A DNA stretch of 31,467 nucleotides from JAMXLO01 sp964427005. GTDB lineage: Bacteria > Pseudomonadota > Alphaproteobacteria > Acetobacterales > Acetobacteraceae. The stretch is taken from assembly GCA_964427005.1 (NCBI GenBank), contig CAYRTL010000060.1:1-31467 (forward strand), read 5' to 3'. Made by a program: the position numbers and the translations under genes. The notes beneath the pieces are model-generated. The model was not told the origin of the DNA, did no database searches, and worked only from the letters and a program-made list of their open reading frames with translations. Position 1 is the stretch's first letter. Each line of letters starts with the position of its first letter. Positions 1 to 9,749 of the stretch are shown here, one piece after another.

Positions 1-600
1 GGCGACGCCAACGTGCCGTTCTACAAGGAACTGGGCAATCAGGGCATCAAGGCGACCGACATTCCGGTGGTGGCATTCAGCGTCGGCGAGGAAGAACTCG
101 CCGGCATTGATACGAAGCCATTGGTCGGCCATCTGGCTGCTTGGAACTACTTCCAAAGCGTCGATAATCCTGACAACAAGGCATTCATCGACGCGTGGCA
201 CAAGTTCATCAAGAACGACAAGCGCACCACGAACGATCCGATGGAAGCACACTACATCGGCTTCAACATGTGGGTGAAGGGCGTCGAAAAGGCCGGCACC
301 GTGGCACCGGATGCAGTGATCGAGGCACTGATTGGTGTGTCCGTGCCTAACCTGTCCGGCGGCTACTCGACCATGATGCCGAACCACCACATCACCAAGC
401 CGGTGCTCATCGGCGAGGTACAGGCGGACGGTCAGTTCAACACGGTATGGGAAACGCCTGGTCTTGTCGTCGCGCAGGAGTGGTCACCGTACGTCGAAGA
501 CACCAAGGACCTGATCGGCGACTGGCGTGCGCCGCTCTCGTGCGGGGCGTTCAACGTCAAGACCGGCAAGTGTGGATCAGGTGGCGGCAAGAAGGCTTGA
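1..600 (+). CDS. urtA: Urea ABC transporter substrate-binding protein UrtA (3' part)
   Basis: This is the C-terminal 199 residues of the periplasmic urea-binding protein; the reading frame is open from base 1, so the start lies outside the window. UrtA captures urea in the periplasm and hands it to the UrtBC membrane channel. The visible part is the second lobe of a Leu/Ile/Val-type binding fold. It includes the stretch DPMEAHYIGFNMW, the segment MMPNHHITKPVLIGEVQADG and a tryptophan-rich tail (VWETPGLVVAQEWSPY), all characteristic of the UrtA branch and not of amino-acid binders. It ends in a Gly/Lys tail (CGSGGGKKA). The identity is strongly supported by the complete urtBCDE and urease genes directly downstream. 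Confidence 0.95.
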   Translation, partial: GDANVPFYKELGNQGIKATDIPVVAFSVGEEELAGIDTKPLVGHLAAWNYFQSVDNPDNKAFIDAWHKFIKNDKRTTNDPMEAHYIGFNMWVKGVEKAGTVAPDAVIEALIGVSVPNLSGGYSTMMPNHHITKPVLIGEVQADGQFNTVWETPGLVVAQEWSPYVEDTKDLIGDWRAPLSCGAFNVKTGKCGSGGGKKA

Positions 601-625
601 GGGCCTGAGCTGACCATCTCAGCGG

Positions 626-654
626 GGTGGCCCGGCCTCCTCCCCCGGGCCACC
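626..654 (+). terminator. GC-rich hairpin between urtA and urtB
   Basis: The arms GGTGGCCCGG (626-635) and CCGGGCCACC (645-654) are perfectly complementary over 10 bp around a 9-base pyrimidine loop. No T-run follows, so this is not a classical intrinsic terminator. Its place between a binding-protein gene and its permease genes suggests partial termination or 3'-end protection of the urtA message, giving more binding protein than permease. That role is inferred. Confidence 0.6.
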
Positions 655-678
655 TCGCGCCTGTCTGAAAGCCTCACG

Positions 679-2271
679 ATGAAGCGTCTCTTCTGCCTGT
701 CGCTGTTCTTGCTGTCCCTCTTGCCGAACTCGGGGCGCGCGCAATCGGCGGATCAAGCGTTCGCCGCGCTGGCTTCGACCAGTTTCGAGAGCATCCGCCA
801 AGGCGTCGAGACGCTGGCCCTTTCAGGACATGCGCAAGCAACCGCGGTCCTGACGGCGCTGCAGAACAATCGGCTGTTCGCCCGCACCGCGGACAAGACG
901 CTGCTCATCAAGACCGAGGACGGCTCATTCATCGATGCGGCTACAGGCAAGCCCGATCCCGGTGTGATGGCGAGCGGCCTGAAGCCCGTGCGCATGAACA
1001 ATGCGGTGCGTGGCGCGGTGGAAGCCGCTCTGGGCAGCCTGCACCTGTTCTCGCCTGACGCGGCAACGCGGTTTGCCGCAGCCGAGGCGGTGTTTCATTC
1101 GCATGATCCGGCGGCGCTGCCGGGCCTTGATCGAGCCCTTGCCAAAGAGATGGATGCGGGGGTGAAACGGCGCATGGAGCAGGCGCGCGCCGCTTCATTG
1201 CTGTTTGCCGATGGCAGCAAGGAGGCCGATCGCTTGGCGGCAGTCGCGGTGCTGCGCGCACGCGGCGATATCGACAGTCGCAGCCTGCTTGCTTCGCTCT
1301 CCAGCCAGCCAAAGCTAGTCGCCGATGCCGCAGCCAATGCAGTGACGGCGATCGACCGCAACCTGCAGCTCTGGGGTATCCTGCAAAGCGTGTACTACGG
1401 ACTGTCGCTTGGGTCAGTGCTGTTGCTGGCGGCGGCGGGACTGGCCATCACCTTCGGCGTCATGGGCGTGATCAACATGGCGCACGGCGAAATGGTGATG
1501 ATTGGCGCCTATACGACCTTCGTGGTCCAGCAGGTGATGCGCCAGGTTGCACCCAGCCTGTTTGGTGCCAGCTTGCTGGTCGCGGTTCCGCTCGCATTCA
1601 TCGTGGCGGGCGTGATCGGCATTGCCATCGAGCGGACGCTGATTCGGTGGCTGTACGGCCGGCCACTGGAGACGCTGCTCGCGACCTGGGGCCTGTCACT
1701 GATCTTGCAGCAGGCTGTGCGCTCCCTGTTCGGTCCCAATAACCGCGACGTCAGCACGCCAGGATGGATGAGCGGCGCGACCGAACTCGGTGGCCTCACC
1801 ATCACCTATAACCGGCTCTACATCATCCTGTTCGCCTTCGTCGTGCTAGCGGCCTTGATGGCAGCGCTGCGCTTCACCTCACTCGGCCTGGCGATGCGGG
1901 CGGTCACGCAGAACCGGCAAATGGCAGCGGCGATGGGCATTCGCACGCCCTGGATCAACGCGCTGACATTTGGGCTGGGCTCCGGCGTTGCTGGCATGGC
2001 GGGAGTGGCGCTCAGCCAGATCGATAACGTCTCGCCCAATTTGGGCCAGAGCTACATCATCGACAGCTTCATGGTCGTGGTGTTTGGCGGTGTCGGCAAT
2101 CTATGGGGCACGGTCATGGGTGCGCTGACCTTGGGCATCGTCAACAAGTTCCTGGAGCCGGTGGCCGGCGCAGTGGTCGGAAAAATCGTCGTGCTGGTGC
2201 TGCTGATCCTGTTCATCCAGCGCAAACCGAGAGGCATGTTTCCGCTCAAGGGACGCGCGGCGGAGGCATGA
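679..2271 (+). CDS. urtB: Urea ABC transporter permease UrtB
   Basis: One of the two membrane subunits of the urea importer, 530 residues, which is normal for UrtB and much longer than LivH. It starts with a Sec signal peptide (MKRLFCLSLFLLSLLPNSGRA, cleavage likely near residue 21). Next comes an Ala-rich helical, HEAT-like region of about 200 residues that distinguishes UrtB. From about residue 235 the LivH-type membrane domain begins, with the conserved GLAITFGVMGVINMAHGEM motif and the cytoplasmic EAA-like loop around RAVTQNRQMAAAMGI. It lies 78 bases after urtA, beyond the hairpin, and its TGA overlaps the urtC start. No strong ribosome site precedes the ATG, but the signal peptide fixes the start well. 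Confidence 0.95.
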   Translation: MKRLFCLSLFLLSLLPNSGRAQSADQAFAALASTSFESIRQGVETLALSGHAQATAVLTALQNNRLFARTADKTLLIKTEDGSFIDAATGKPDPGVMASGLKPVRMNNAVRGAVEAALGSLHLFSPDAATRFAAAEAVFHSHDPAALPGLDRALAKEMDAGVKRRMEQARAASLLFADGSKEADRLAAVAVLRARGDIDSRSLLASLSSQPKLVADAAANAVTAIDRNLQLWGILQSVYYGLSLGSVLLLAAAGLAITFGVMGVINMAHGEMVMIGAYTTFVVQQVMRQVAPSLFGASLLVAVPLAFIVAGVIGIAIERTLIRWLYGRPLETLLATWGLSLILQQAVRSLFGPNNRDVSTPGWMSGATELGGLTITYNRLYIILFAFVVLAALMAALRFTSLGLAMRAVTQNRQMAAAMGIRTPWINALTFGLGSGVAGMAGVALSQIDNVSPNLGQSYIIDSFMVVVFGGVGNLWGTVMGALTLGIVNKFLEPVAGAVVGKIVVLVLLILFIQRKPRGMFPLKGRAAEA

Positions 2272-3386
2272 CGCTGAACCGCACCACGCTGCTGACGCTG
2301 CTGCTGGTGCTGGGAGGCGCCATCCTGCTCGCGGTGCTCAACCTCGCCATGCCCGCGGCTTCATCCATGCATGTGTCCACCTACGCCGTGGCACTCGTGG
2401 GCAAGTACCTCTGCTATGCAATGCTGGCAGTGGCAGTCGATCTGGTGTGGGGTTTCGCGGGTATCCTGTCGCTGGGTCATGCTGCGTTCTTCGCGCTGGG
2501 CGGCTACGCGATGGGCATGTACCTCATGCGCCAGATCGGTGCCCGCGGCGTCTATGGCAATGCCAATCTGCCCGACTTCATGGTGTTCCTCGGATGGCAC
2601 GATCTTCCTTGGTACTGGCACGGCTTTAATTGGTTCGGCTTCGCGGCGCTGATGATTGTGCTCGTGCCGGGACTTCTGGCACTGATGTTTGGCTGGCTTG
2701 CCTTCCGTTCGCGCGTCACCGGCGTGTATCTCTCTATCATCACCCAAGCACTGACCTACGCGCTGCTGCTGGCGTTCTTCCGCAATGACATGGGGTTTGG
2801 CGGCAACAATGGGATGACCGACTTCAAGGACCTGCTCGGTTTCCCGGTGCAGGCCGAGGCAATACGCTGCACCTTGCTGGTGATCACCGCGCTGTTCTTG
2901 TGCGCGCAACTGCTTGTGGCCCGTTATCTCGTCACATCGCGCTTCGGCAAGGTGCTTGTTGCTGTGCGCGATGCGGAGGCCCGCACGCGATTCCTGGGTT
3001 ACCGGCCTGAGTCATACAAGCTGGTGGTCTGGGTCATATCCGCGGTGATGGCCGGCATCGGCGGTGCGCTTTACGTGCCGCAGGTCGGCATCATCAATCC
3101 GTCGGAGTTTTCCCCAGCTAATTCAATTGAAGCAGTGATCTGGGTCGCGGTTGGTGGCCGGGGCACGTTATCAGGTGCGATCCTTGGCGCTGTGCTGGTC
3201 AATTTCGGCAAGACATATTTCACCAGCGCCCTGCCGTCCCTCTGGCTGTACGCGCTGGGCGCGATCTTCATCTTCGTCACACTGCTGATGCCGCGGGGGA
3301 TCATGGGACTGTTCACCCGCCCATCACGTCTGGATAGATCGCAGTCTGTCCCGGCGCAGATCACGCCTCGTGAGGCTATTGGATGA
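2268..3386 (+). CDS. urtC: Urea ABC transporter permease UrtC
   Basis: Second membrane subunit of the urea importer, 372 residues, LivM family. The ATG at 2268 overlaps the urtB stop (ATGA) and is followed by a hydrophobic segment (TLLTLLLVLGGAILLAVLNL). The frame stays open further upstream, but that part lies inside urtB and is not plausible protein. The conserved LivM/UrtC block DLVWGFAGILSLGHAAFFALGGYAMGM sits near residues 60-85. The Arg-rich coupling loop (VRDAEARTRFLGYRPESYK) and the ending LLMPRGIMGLF are typical of the family. Purine-rich GGAGG lies almost directly against the start, so translation is probably coupled to urtB. The stop overlaps the start of urtD. Confidence 0.95.
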   Translation: MTLNRTTLLTLLLVLGGAILLAVLNLAMPAASSMHVSTYAVALVGKYLCYAMLAVAVDLVWGFAGILSLGHAAFFALGGYAMGMYLMRQIGARGVYGNANLPDFMVFLGWHDLPWYWHGFNWFGFAALMIVLVPGLLALMFGWLAFRSRVTGVYLSIITQALTYALLLAFFRNDMGFGGNNGMTDFKDLLGFPVQAEAIRCTLLVITALFLCAQLLVARYLVTSRFGKVLVAVRDAEARTRFLGYRPESYKLVVWVISAVMAGIGGALYVPQVGIINPSEFSPANSIEAVIWVAVGGRGTLSGAILGAVLVNFGKTYFTSALPSLWLYALGAIFIFVTLLMPRGIMGLFTRPSRLDRSQSVPAQITPREAIG

Positions 3387-4144
3387 GCGACGTCCGAGCA
3401 GATTTGCATGATACGCTGCTGTATCTGGACGGCGTCAGCGTCAGCTTTGATGGCTTCCGCGCGCTGAATTCGCTGTCGCTGGTGCTGGAAGCGGGCGAAA
3501 TGCGCGCCGTGATCGGCCCGAATGGCGCTGGCAAGACAACGATGATGGATGTCATCACCGGTAAGACGCGACCGGACGAGGGCAGGGTGGTGTTCGGCCG
3601 TGACGCCGACCTCACCCGGCTTGATGAGCCCGCCATTGCGTCACTCGGCATCGGACGCAAGTTCCAGAAGCCGACGGTGTTTGAATCACACACGGTCTGG
3701 GACAATCTGCTTCTGTCGCTGGCCGAAGATCGCCGGCCCCGCTTTACATTATTTGCACGGGAGATCGCGGCAGAGCGGGGGCGAATCGAAGAGATCCTGG
3801 TCACGACGCGGCTTATCGATCAGCGGGATCGGCCGGCTTCGGGCCTGTCGCACGGTCAGAAGCAGTGGCTGGAAATCGGCATGTTGCTTGCACAGGAACC
3901 ACAGCTTCTGCTGGTCGATGAACCGGTCGCCGGGATGACAGACGCTGAAACCGAGCAGACCGCCGAACTACTGCGCGAGATCAACCGCACGCGCAGCGTG
4001 ATGGTGGTGGAGCACGACATGGCGTTCGTGCGTGCTCTCGGCGTGAGGGTGACGGTGCTGCACGAAGGCGCGGTGCTGTCTGAAGGCTCGATCGACCATG
4101 TCAGCGGCGATCCACGCGTGGTCGAGGTATATCTGGGACGATGA
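3383..4144 (+). CDS. urtD: Urea ABC transporter ATP-binding protein UrtD
   Basis: One of two cytoplasmic ATPases driving urea import, 253 residues, LivG-like. Walker A is GPNGAGKTT (residues 45-53), the signature is LSHGQ (155-159), and Walker B with the catalytic Glu is LLLVDE (175-180). The switch histidine follows in MVVEHDM. The segment GIGRKFQKPTVFESHTVWDN contains the Q-loop and resembles UrtD. The ATG overlaps the urtC stop (ATGA), so translation is coupled. All ATPase motifs look intact. Confidence in UrtD over a general LivG rests on position between urtC and urtE. Confidence 0.95.
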   Translation: MSDVRADLHDTLLYLDGVSVSFDGFRALNSLSLVLEAGEMRAVIGPNGAGKTTMMDVITGKTRPDEGRVVFGRDADLTRLDEPAIASLGIGRKFQKPTVFESHTVWDNLLLSLAEDRRPRFTLFAREIAAERGRIEEILVTTRLIDQRDRPASGLSHGQKQWLEIGMLLAQEPQLLLVDEPVAGMTDAETEQTAELLREINRTRSVMVVEHDMAFVRALGVRVTVLHEGAVLSEGSIDHVSGDPRVVEVYLGR

Positions 4145-4163
4145 TGCTCTCACTGGCATAACG

Positions 4164-4859
4164 ATGCTTGAAGTCGATCATGTCGATCTGCACTACGGTG
4201 CCGCTGTTGCCTTGCGGCAGGTGTCGCTGACCGCCAGGGTTGGCGCAGTGACGTGTCTGTTGGGCCGCAATGGTGTGGGAAAGACCAGTCTGCTACGTGC
4301 CATCACCGGCGCGCATCCCGTGAGCGCGGGTGCCATCCGCTGGGAAGGCGCGGACATCACGCACCTGCCGATGCACGATCGCGCCCGGCGGGGTATCTCC
4401 TGGGTGCCACAGGGCCGCGACATCTTTCCCTTGCTCACGGTGCGCGAGAACCTGGAAACCGGATTCGCCGTGTTGCCGCGGCGCGAACGGCACGTGCCGG
4501 ATGAGGTGTTTGAGTTGTTTCCGGTGCTGAAGACAATGTTGCGACGGCGCGGCGGCGATCTGTCAGGCGGACAGCAGCAACAATTGGCGATTGCGCGCGC
4601 CCTCGTGATGCGGCCGCGGCTGTTGGTGCTCGATGAACCGACAGAAGGAATCCAACCGAGTATCATCAAGGATATCGGCCGCGTGATCGCGCTGTTGCGG
4701 TCTCAGGGCAGGATGGCCATTCTGCTGGTGGAGCAGTATTTCGATTTCGCCCGCGACCTTGCGCAGACGATTGCGGTAATGGATCGCGGCGACATCGTGG
4801 TAGCGGGACGGCGGGAGGACCTGAACGAGGAGGATGTACGACGCCGTCTCTCTGTCTGA
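4164..4859 (+). CDS. urtE: Urea ABC transporter ATP-binding protein UrtE
   Basis: Second ATPase of the urea importer, 231 residues, LivF-like. Walker A is GRNGVGKT (34-41), the signature LSGGQ (133-137), Walker B LLVLDE (153-158), followed by PTEGIQPSII and the switch His/Gln region LLVEQYFDFA. GRNGVGKT in place of GPNGAGKS is typical of UrtE. I chose ATG 4164 because it gives the usual UrtE start (MLEVDHVDLHYG). An earlier in-frame codon near 4098 would add 22 residues overlapping urtD with no family counterpart. The gene starts 19 bases after urtD and overlaps ureD by 26 bases, directly linking transport genes to urease genes. Confidence 0.95.
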   Translation: MLEVDHVDLHYGAAVALRQVSLTARVGAVTCLLGRNGVGKTSLLRAITGAHPVSAGAIRWEGADITHLPMHDRARRGISWVPQGRDIFPLLTVRENLETGFAVLPRRERHVPDEVFELFPVLKTMLRRRGGDLSGGQQQQLAIARALVMRPRLLVLDEPTEGIQPSIIKDIGRVIALLRSQGRMAILLVEQYFDFARDLAQTIAVMDRGDIVVAGRREDLNEEDVRRRLSV

Positions 4860-5673
4860 CGCACCGGTGCTGCAGCGCGCAGTGGGGGAACTGCGTGTCG
4901 AGCTGTGCCAACGCGATGGCCGCACGGTGCTGGCCGGACTGCGCCAGGTGGGTTGCCTGAAAGCCCGCTTTCCACGGCCAAGCACCGACGATTCGCTGGA
5001 CGTGGTGACGCTGAACACGTCAGGTGGAATCGCTGGTGGGGACGCGCTTCGGAGCATATTTGTCATGCGCTCGGGCACGCGGAGCACAATCGCTGCACAG
5101 GCGGCGGAGAGGTTCTATCGCGCGCTTCCAGGCAGCGTGCCATCACACGTAAGCACGCGGATCATCGTTGACGATGGTGCGGCAGCGGAGTGGCTGCCGC
5201 AGGAGACAATCCTGTTTGACCGTTGTGCGGTGCGACGCCACTTGCGGATTGAACTGGCGGAACGTGCGCGGTTTCTCGGTGTGGAAAGCCTGGTGTTCGG
5301 CCGAGCAGCAATGGGCGAGGTAGTAGAGCAAGGATCGGTGCATGATCTGATCGAAGTGCGCCGTCTGGATCAGTTGTCGCTGTACGATGCAACCAGGTTG
5401 GATGGCGAGATTGCCGCCACCCTCCAACGGCCTGCTGTTGCACGCGGTGCCCGTGCCGTGGCGACACTTGTTCATGTCGCACCCGATGCCGAGAGCCAGC
5501 TCGATCCATTGCGCGCGTTGTCAACAGACCACGAGCTGGGCGCCAGTGCGTGGGATGGCATGCTGATCGCACGCCTGCTTGCCGCAGATGGCGCCGCGTT
5601 ACGGGCCGGCGTGATCGCTGCATTGAACGTGCTCCGCGGCGGGCGCGCGCTGCCGCGCGTGTGGATGTGTTGA
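4834..5673 (+). CDS. ureD: Urease accessory protein UreD
   Basis: Urease maturation scaffold, 279 residues, which binds the urease apoprotein and with UreF and UreG delivers nickel to the active site. Family signs include the N-terminal RQVGCLKARFPRP segment, then TLNTSGGIAGGDALR (the UreD TLGGGI.GGD block), TIAAQAAERFYRA, and LPQETILFDRC followed by VESLVFGRAAMGE. The start is supported by GAGGAGG immediately 5' of the ATG, although the spacing is short. The first 26 bases lie inside the end of urtE, which indicates cotranscription with the transporter. The stop is 10 bases before ureA. Confidence 0.93.
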   Translation: MYDAVSLSDAPVLQRAVGELRVELCQRDGRTVLAGLRQVGCLKARFPRPSTDDSLDVVTLNTSGGIAGGDALRSIFVMRSGTRSTIAAQAAERFYRALPGSVPSHVSTRIIVDDGAAAEWLPQETILFDRCAVRRHLRIELAERARFLGVESLVFGRAAMGEVVEQGSVHDLIEVRRLDQLSLYDATRLDGEIAATLQRPAVARGARAVATLVHVAPDAESQLDPLRALSTDHELGASAWDGMLIARLLAADGAALRAGVIAALNVLRGGRALPRVWMC

Positions 5674-5683
5674 GAGGAAACGC

Positions 5684-5986
5684 ATGAACCTGACCCCTCG
5701 AGAGAAGGACAAGCTGCTGATCAGCATGGCAGCCATGGTTGCCAGACGCCGTTTGGAGCGTGGGGTTAAGCTCAACCATCCGGAAGCCGTCGCACTGATC
5801 ACCGACTTTGTCGTCGAAGGTGCGCGGGACGGTCGCAGCGTTGCCGAACTGATGGAAGCCGGCGGCAAGGTGGTTACGCGGGCGCAGGTCATGGAAGGTG
5901 TCGCTGAAATGATCCATGACGTGCAGGTAGAGGCGACCTTTCCCGACGGCACGAAACTCGTCACCGTGCACGAGCCGATCCGATGA
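5684..5986 (+). CDS. ureA: Urease gamma subunit UreA
   Basis: Smallest structural subunit of urease, 100 residues, exactly the family length. It opens with the typical MNLTPREKDKLLI, followed by ARRRLERGVKLNHPEAVALI, then GKVVTRAQVMEGVAEMI and the C-terminal QVEATFPDGTKLVTVHEPI. All are near-invariant UreA blocks. It packs with UreB and UreC into the (alpha-beta-gamma)3 enzyme in the cytoplasm. A good ribosome site (GAGAGGAAA) lies about 7 bases upstream. The stop overlaps the ureB start (ATGA), consistent with equimolar synthesis. Confidence 0.97.
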   Translation: MNLTPREKDKLLISMAAMVARRRLERGVKLNHPEAVALITDFVVEGARDGRSVAELMEAGGKVVTRAQVMEGVAEMIHDVQVEATFPDGTKLVTVHEPIR

Positions 5987-6290
5987 TTCCGGGTGAAATC
6001 CTGACAGCCGGTGGCACGATCGAGCTGAACGCCGGGCTCGATCGCACCACGCTGACTGTCGCGAACACTGGTGACCGCCCGATCCAGGTCGGCAGCCACT
6101 ACCATTTCGCCGAAACCAATCCAGCGCTGTTGTTCGACCGAACCGGCGCACGGGGCAAACGCCTCGATATCGCGGCCGGCACGGCAATCCGCTTCGAGCC
6201 TGGGCAGACGCGCGAGGTCACCCTGATCCCATTCCGCGGCAAGCGCATCGTTCAGGGCTTCCGGGGCGAGGTAATGGGAGCACTCGATTG

Positions 6291-6291
<1 letters not shown>
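5983..6291 (+). CDS. ureB: Urease beta subunit UreB
   Basis: Structural beta subunit of urease, 102 residues, normal for the separate bacterial form. It begins MIPGEILTAGG and contains the signature GDRPIQVGSHYHFAETNPAL, then DRTGARGKRLDIAAGTAIRFEPGQTREV and the end block FRGKRIVQGFRGEVMG. The protein has no catalytic residues; it forms part of the trimer and contributes to closure around UreC. It is coupled to ureA by ATGA and to ureC by a one-base TGATG overlap. Confidence 0.97.
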
Positions 6292-7999
<1,708 letters not shown>

Positions 8000-8000
<1 letters not shown>

Positions 8001-8449
8001 TGCGCGCCGAGGCGGTACTGCCGGCCGGCACCTGGGACGAAGCAGCGGAGATCGATCGCGTGCTGATCGACTTCGATCGCCGGCATCGGCGCCGCATTCT
8101 GTTGCGGACGGAGCAGGGCAGGGAGGTGCTGCTCGATCTGCCCCAGGCCGTGCGGTTGCGCGACGGCGATGGTCTGGCAGTACAGGGCAGCGTGGTGCGC
8201 GTGTGCGCCAGGCCGGAACCGCTGCTGGAAATTCACGCGCACGACGCAGCGGAACTGGTCCGGATCGCATGGCATCTCGGCAATCGGCATTTGCCGGTGC
8301 AGTTGCTGGGCGATCGGATACGCATACGGGCCGATCATGTGATTTGTGAGATGGTCGAGGGTCTTGGCGGCCACGTCGAAACGATTGAGGCGCCATTCGA
8401 TCCAGAGCCCGGCGCCTATGCCGGCGGCCATCATCACTATGACGAGTGA
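8000..8449 (+). CDS. ureE: Urease accessory protein UreE (nickel metallochaperone)
   Basis: UreE carries nickel to the UreDFG-apourease complex. ATG 8000 overlaps the ureC stop by one base and gives 149 residues, a usual length. Visible features are the N-terminal domain with RRRILLRTEQGREVLLDLP, then AWHLGNRHLPVQL (the conserved GNRH block holding the shared metal-binding His of the dimer), followed by ADHVICEMVEGLGG. The C-terminus is modestly His-rich (GGHHHYDE), not the long His tail of Klebsiella, so nickel storage capacity is probably small. Confidence 0.93.
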
Positions 8450-8478
8450 CGGCGAGGTCAGTGGGAGCTCGGTGCGTT

Positions 8479-9120
8479 ATGGATGAAGCGGCTCTTCTGC
8501 ATCTGCTGACCTGGCTATCGCCGGCGTTCCCTACCGGCGCATATGCGTACTCACACGGTCTGGAGTGGGCGGTGGAATGCGGCGACATCACCGATGGCGA
8601 GACGCTCCGGCATTGGCTGGAGGATGTGCTGACTCATGGCTCCGCTCGCAATGATGCCATCCTGTTGCGCCATGCTCACCGCTCCCCCAGCGACTGCGCC
8701 TCCCTCAACGAGCTCGCTGCCGCAATAGCGCCGTCACGGGAACGCCGGTTGGAAAGCTTCGACCAAGGAACCGCCTTCGTCGCAGCAGCCGCTGCCTGGC
8801 ACCCCCCGGCACTGCCGGAGCGTGTCGCGTATCCCATTGCAGTAGGCGCTCTTGCCGGCCAGCACGGCATCGCGGAAGACGCAACCACTGCCGCTTACCT
8901 CCAAGCCTTCACAGCCAACCTGATCTCCGCGGCGGTCCGCCTTGTGCCATTGGGGCAAAGCACAGGCTTGCGCGTTCTCTCCGAACTGGAACCGATCATC
9001 CTGCGAGTGGCCGATGCATCCCGTTCCGCGACCTTGAATGATTTGGGCGGCTGCGCCTTCCGGATGGACCTCGCCGCCATGCGCCACGAAACCCAGTACA
9101 CGAGGCTCTTCCGCTCATGA
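8479..9120 (+). CDS. ureF: Urease accessory protein UreF
   Basis: UreF joins UreD and UreG in the activation complex and gates nickel transfer. With ATG 8479 it is 213 residues and begins MDEAALLHLLTWLSPAFPTGAYAYSHGLE, which holds the hallmark SPAFPTGAYAYSHGLE block (given here as overlapping short motifs: LSPAFPTGAYAY, SHGLEWAV). A GTG at 8446 overlapping the ureE stop is an alternative and would add 11 residues with no family match; GGGAG at 8462-8466 lies within reach of the later ATG. The C-terminal region has the usual NLISAAVRLVPLGQ helix. The stop overlaps the start of ureG. Confidence 0.92.
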   Translation: MDEAALLHLLTWLSPAFPTGAYAYSHGLEWAVECGDITDGETLRHWLEDVLTHGSARNDAILLRHAHRSPSDCASLNELAAAIAPSRERRLESFDQGTAFVAAAAAWHPPALPERVAYPIAVGALAGQHGIAEDATTAAYLQAFTANLISAAVRLVPLGQSTGLRVLSELEPIILRVADASRSATLNDLGGCAFRMDLAAMRHETQYTRLFRS

Positions 9121-9749
9121 TGCAGTCACGCCACGGCCCGCTGCGAGTTGGCGTCGGCGGTCCGGTCGGCACCGGCAAGACGGCGCTGATGGATGCGCTG
9201 TGCAAGCGGTTCCGCGCCACCTACGACATCGCCGCGATCACCAACGACATCTACACGAAGGAGGATGCAGAATTCCTCACCCGTGCCGGCTCGCTGCCAC
9301 CTGAACGGATCGTCGGCATCGAAACCGGTGGCTGCCCGCATACGGCGATCCGTGAAGACGCCTCGATCAACCTGGCTGGCGTCGCCGATCTGAACCGCCG
9401 TTTCCCCGAGTTGGACCTGATCCTGATCGAATCGGGCGGCGACAACCTGGCCGCGACGTTCAGCCCGGAACTGGCTGACCTGACGATTTACGTCATCGAC
9501 GTCTCGGCAGGTGACAAGATCCCGCGCAAGGGCGGACCGGGAATCACGCGCAGCGATCTCCTGGTGATCAACAAGATCGACCTGGCCCCCTTCGTCGGCG
9601 CAAGCCTCGAAGTGATGGATCGAGACGCGCGGAAGATGCGCGGCGAGCGGCCATTCGTCTTCGCCAATATCCGTGCAGGCACCGGTGTGCCTGAAATCGC
9701 CGCGTTTATCGAACGGGAAGGCGGTCTGCGATCACACAGCGCTGCCTAG
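9117..9749 (+). CDS. ureG: Urease accessory GTPase UreG
   Basis: SIMIBI-class GTPase, 210 residues, that couples GTP hydrolysis to nickel insertion. The P-loop GGPVGTGKT is at about residues 14-22. It is followed by AAITNDIYTKEDAEFL, the metal-binding GGCPHTAIREDAS motif (Cys-Pro-His), ESGGDNLAATFSPELAD and the guanine-specificity NKIDLAP. All motifs are intact. ATG 9117 overlaps the ureF stop; a second ATG follows at 9120. It is the last gene of the urt-ure block. Its final 18 bases overlap the convergent GGDEF gene, which leaves no room for a terminator of its own. Confidence 0.96.
   Translation: MMQSRHGPLRVGVGGPVGTGKTALMDALCKRFRATYDIAAITNDIYTKEDAEFLTRAGSLPPERIVGIETGGCPHTAIREDASINLAGVADLNRRFPELDLILIESGGDNLAATFSPELADLTIYVIDVSAGDKIPRKGGPGITRSDLLVINKIDLAPFVGASLEVMDRDARKMRGERPFVFANIRAGTGVPEIAAFIEREGGLRSHSAA

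Noticed and set aside
2103..2267. N-terminal extension of urtC
   Set aside because: This part lies within the conserved end of urtB; the ATG at 2268 gives the normal UrtC start.
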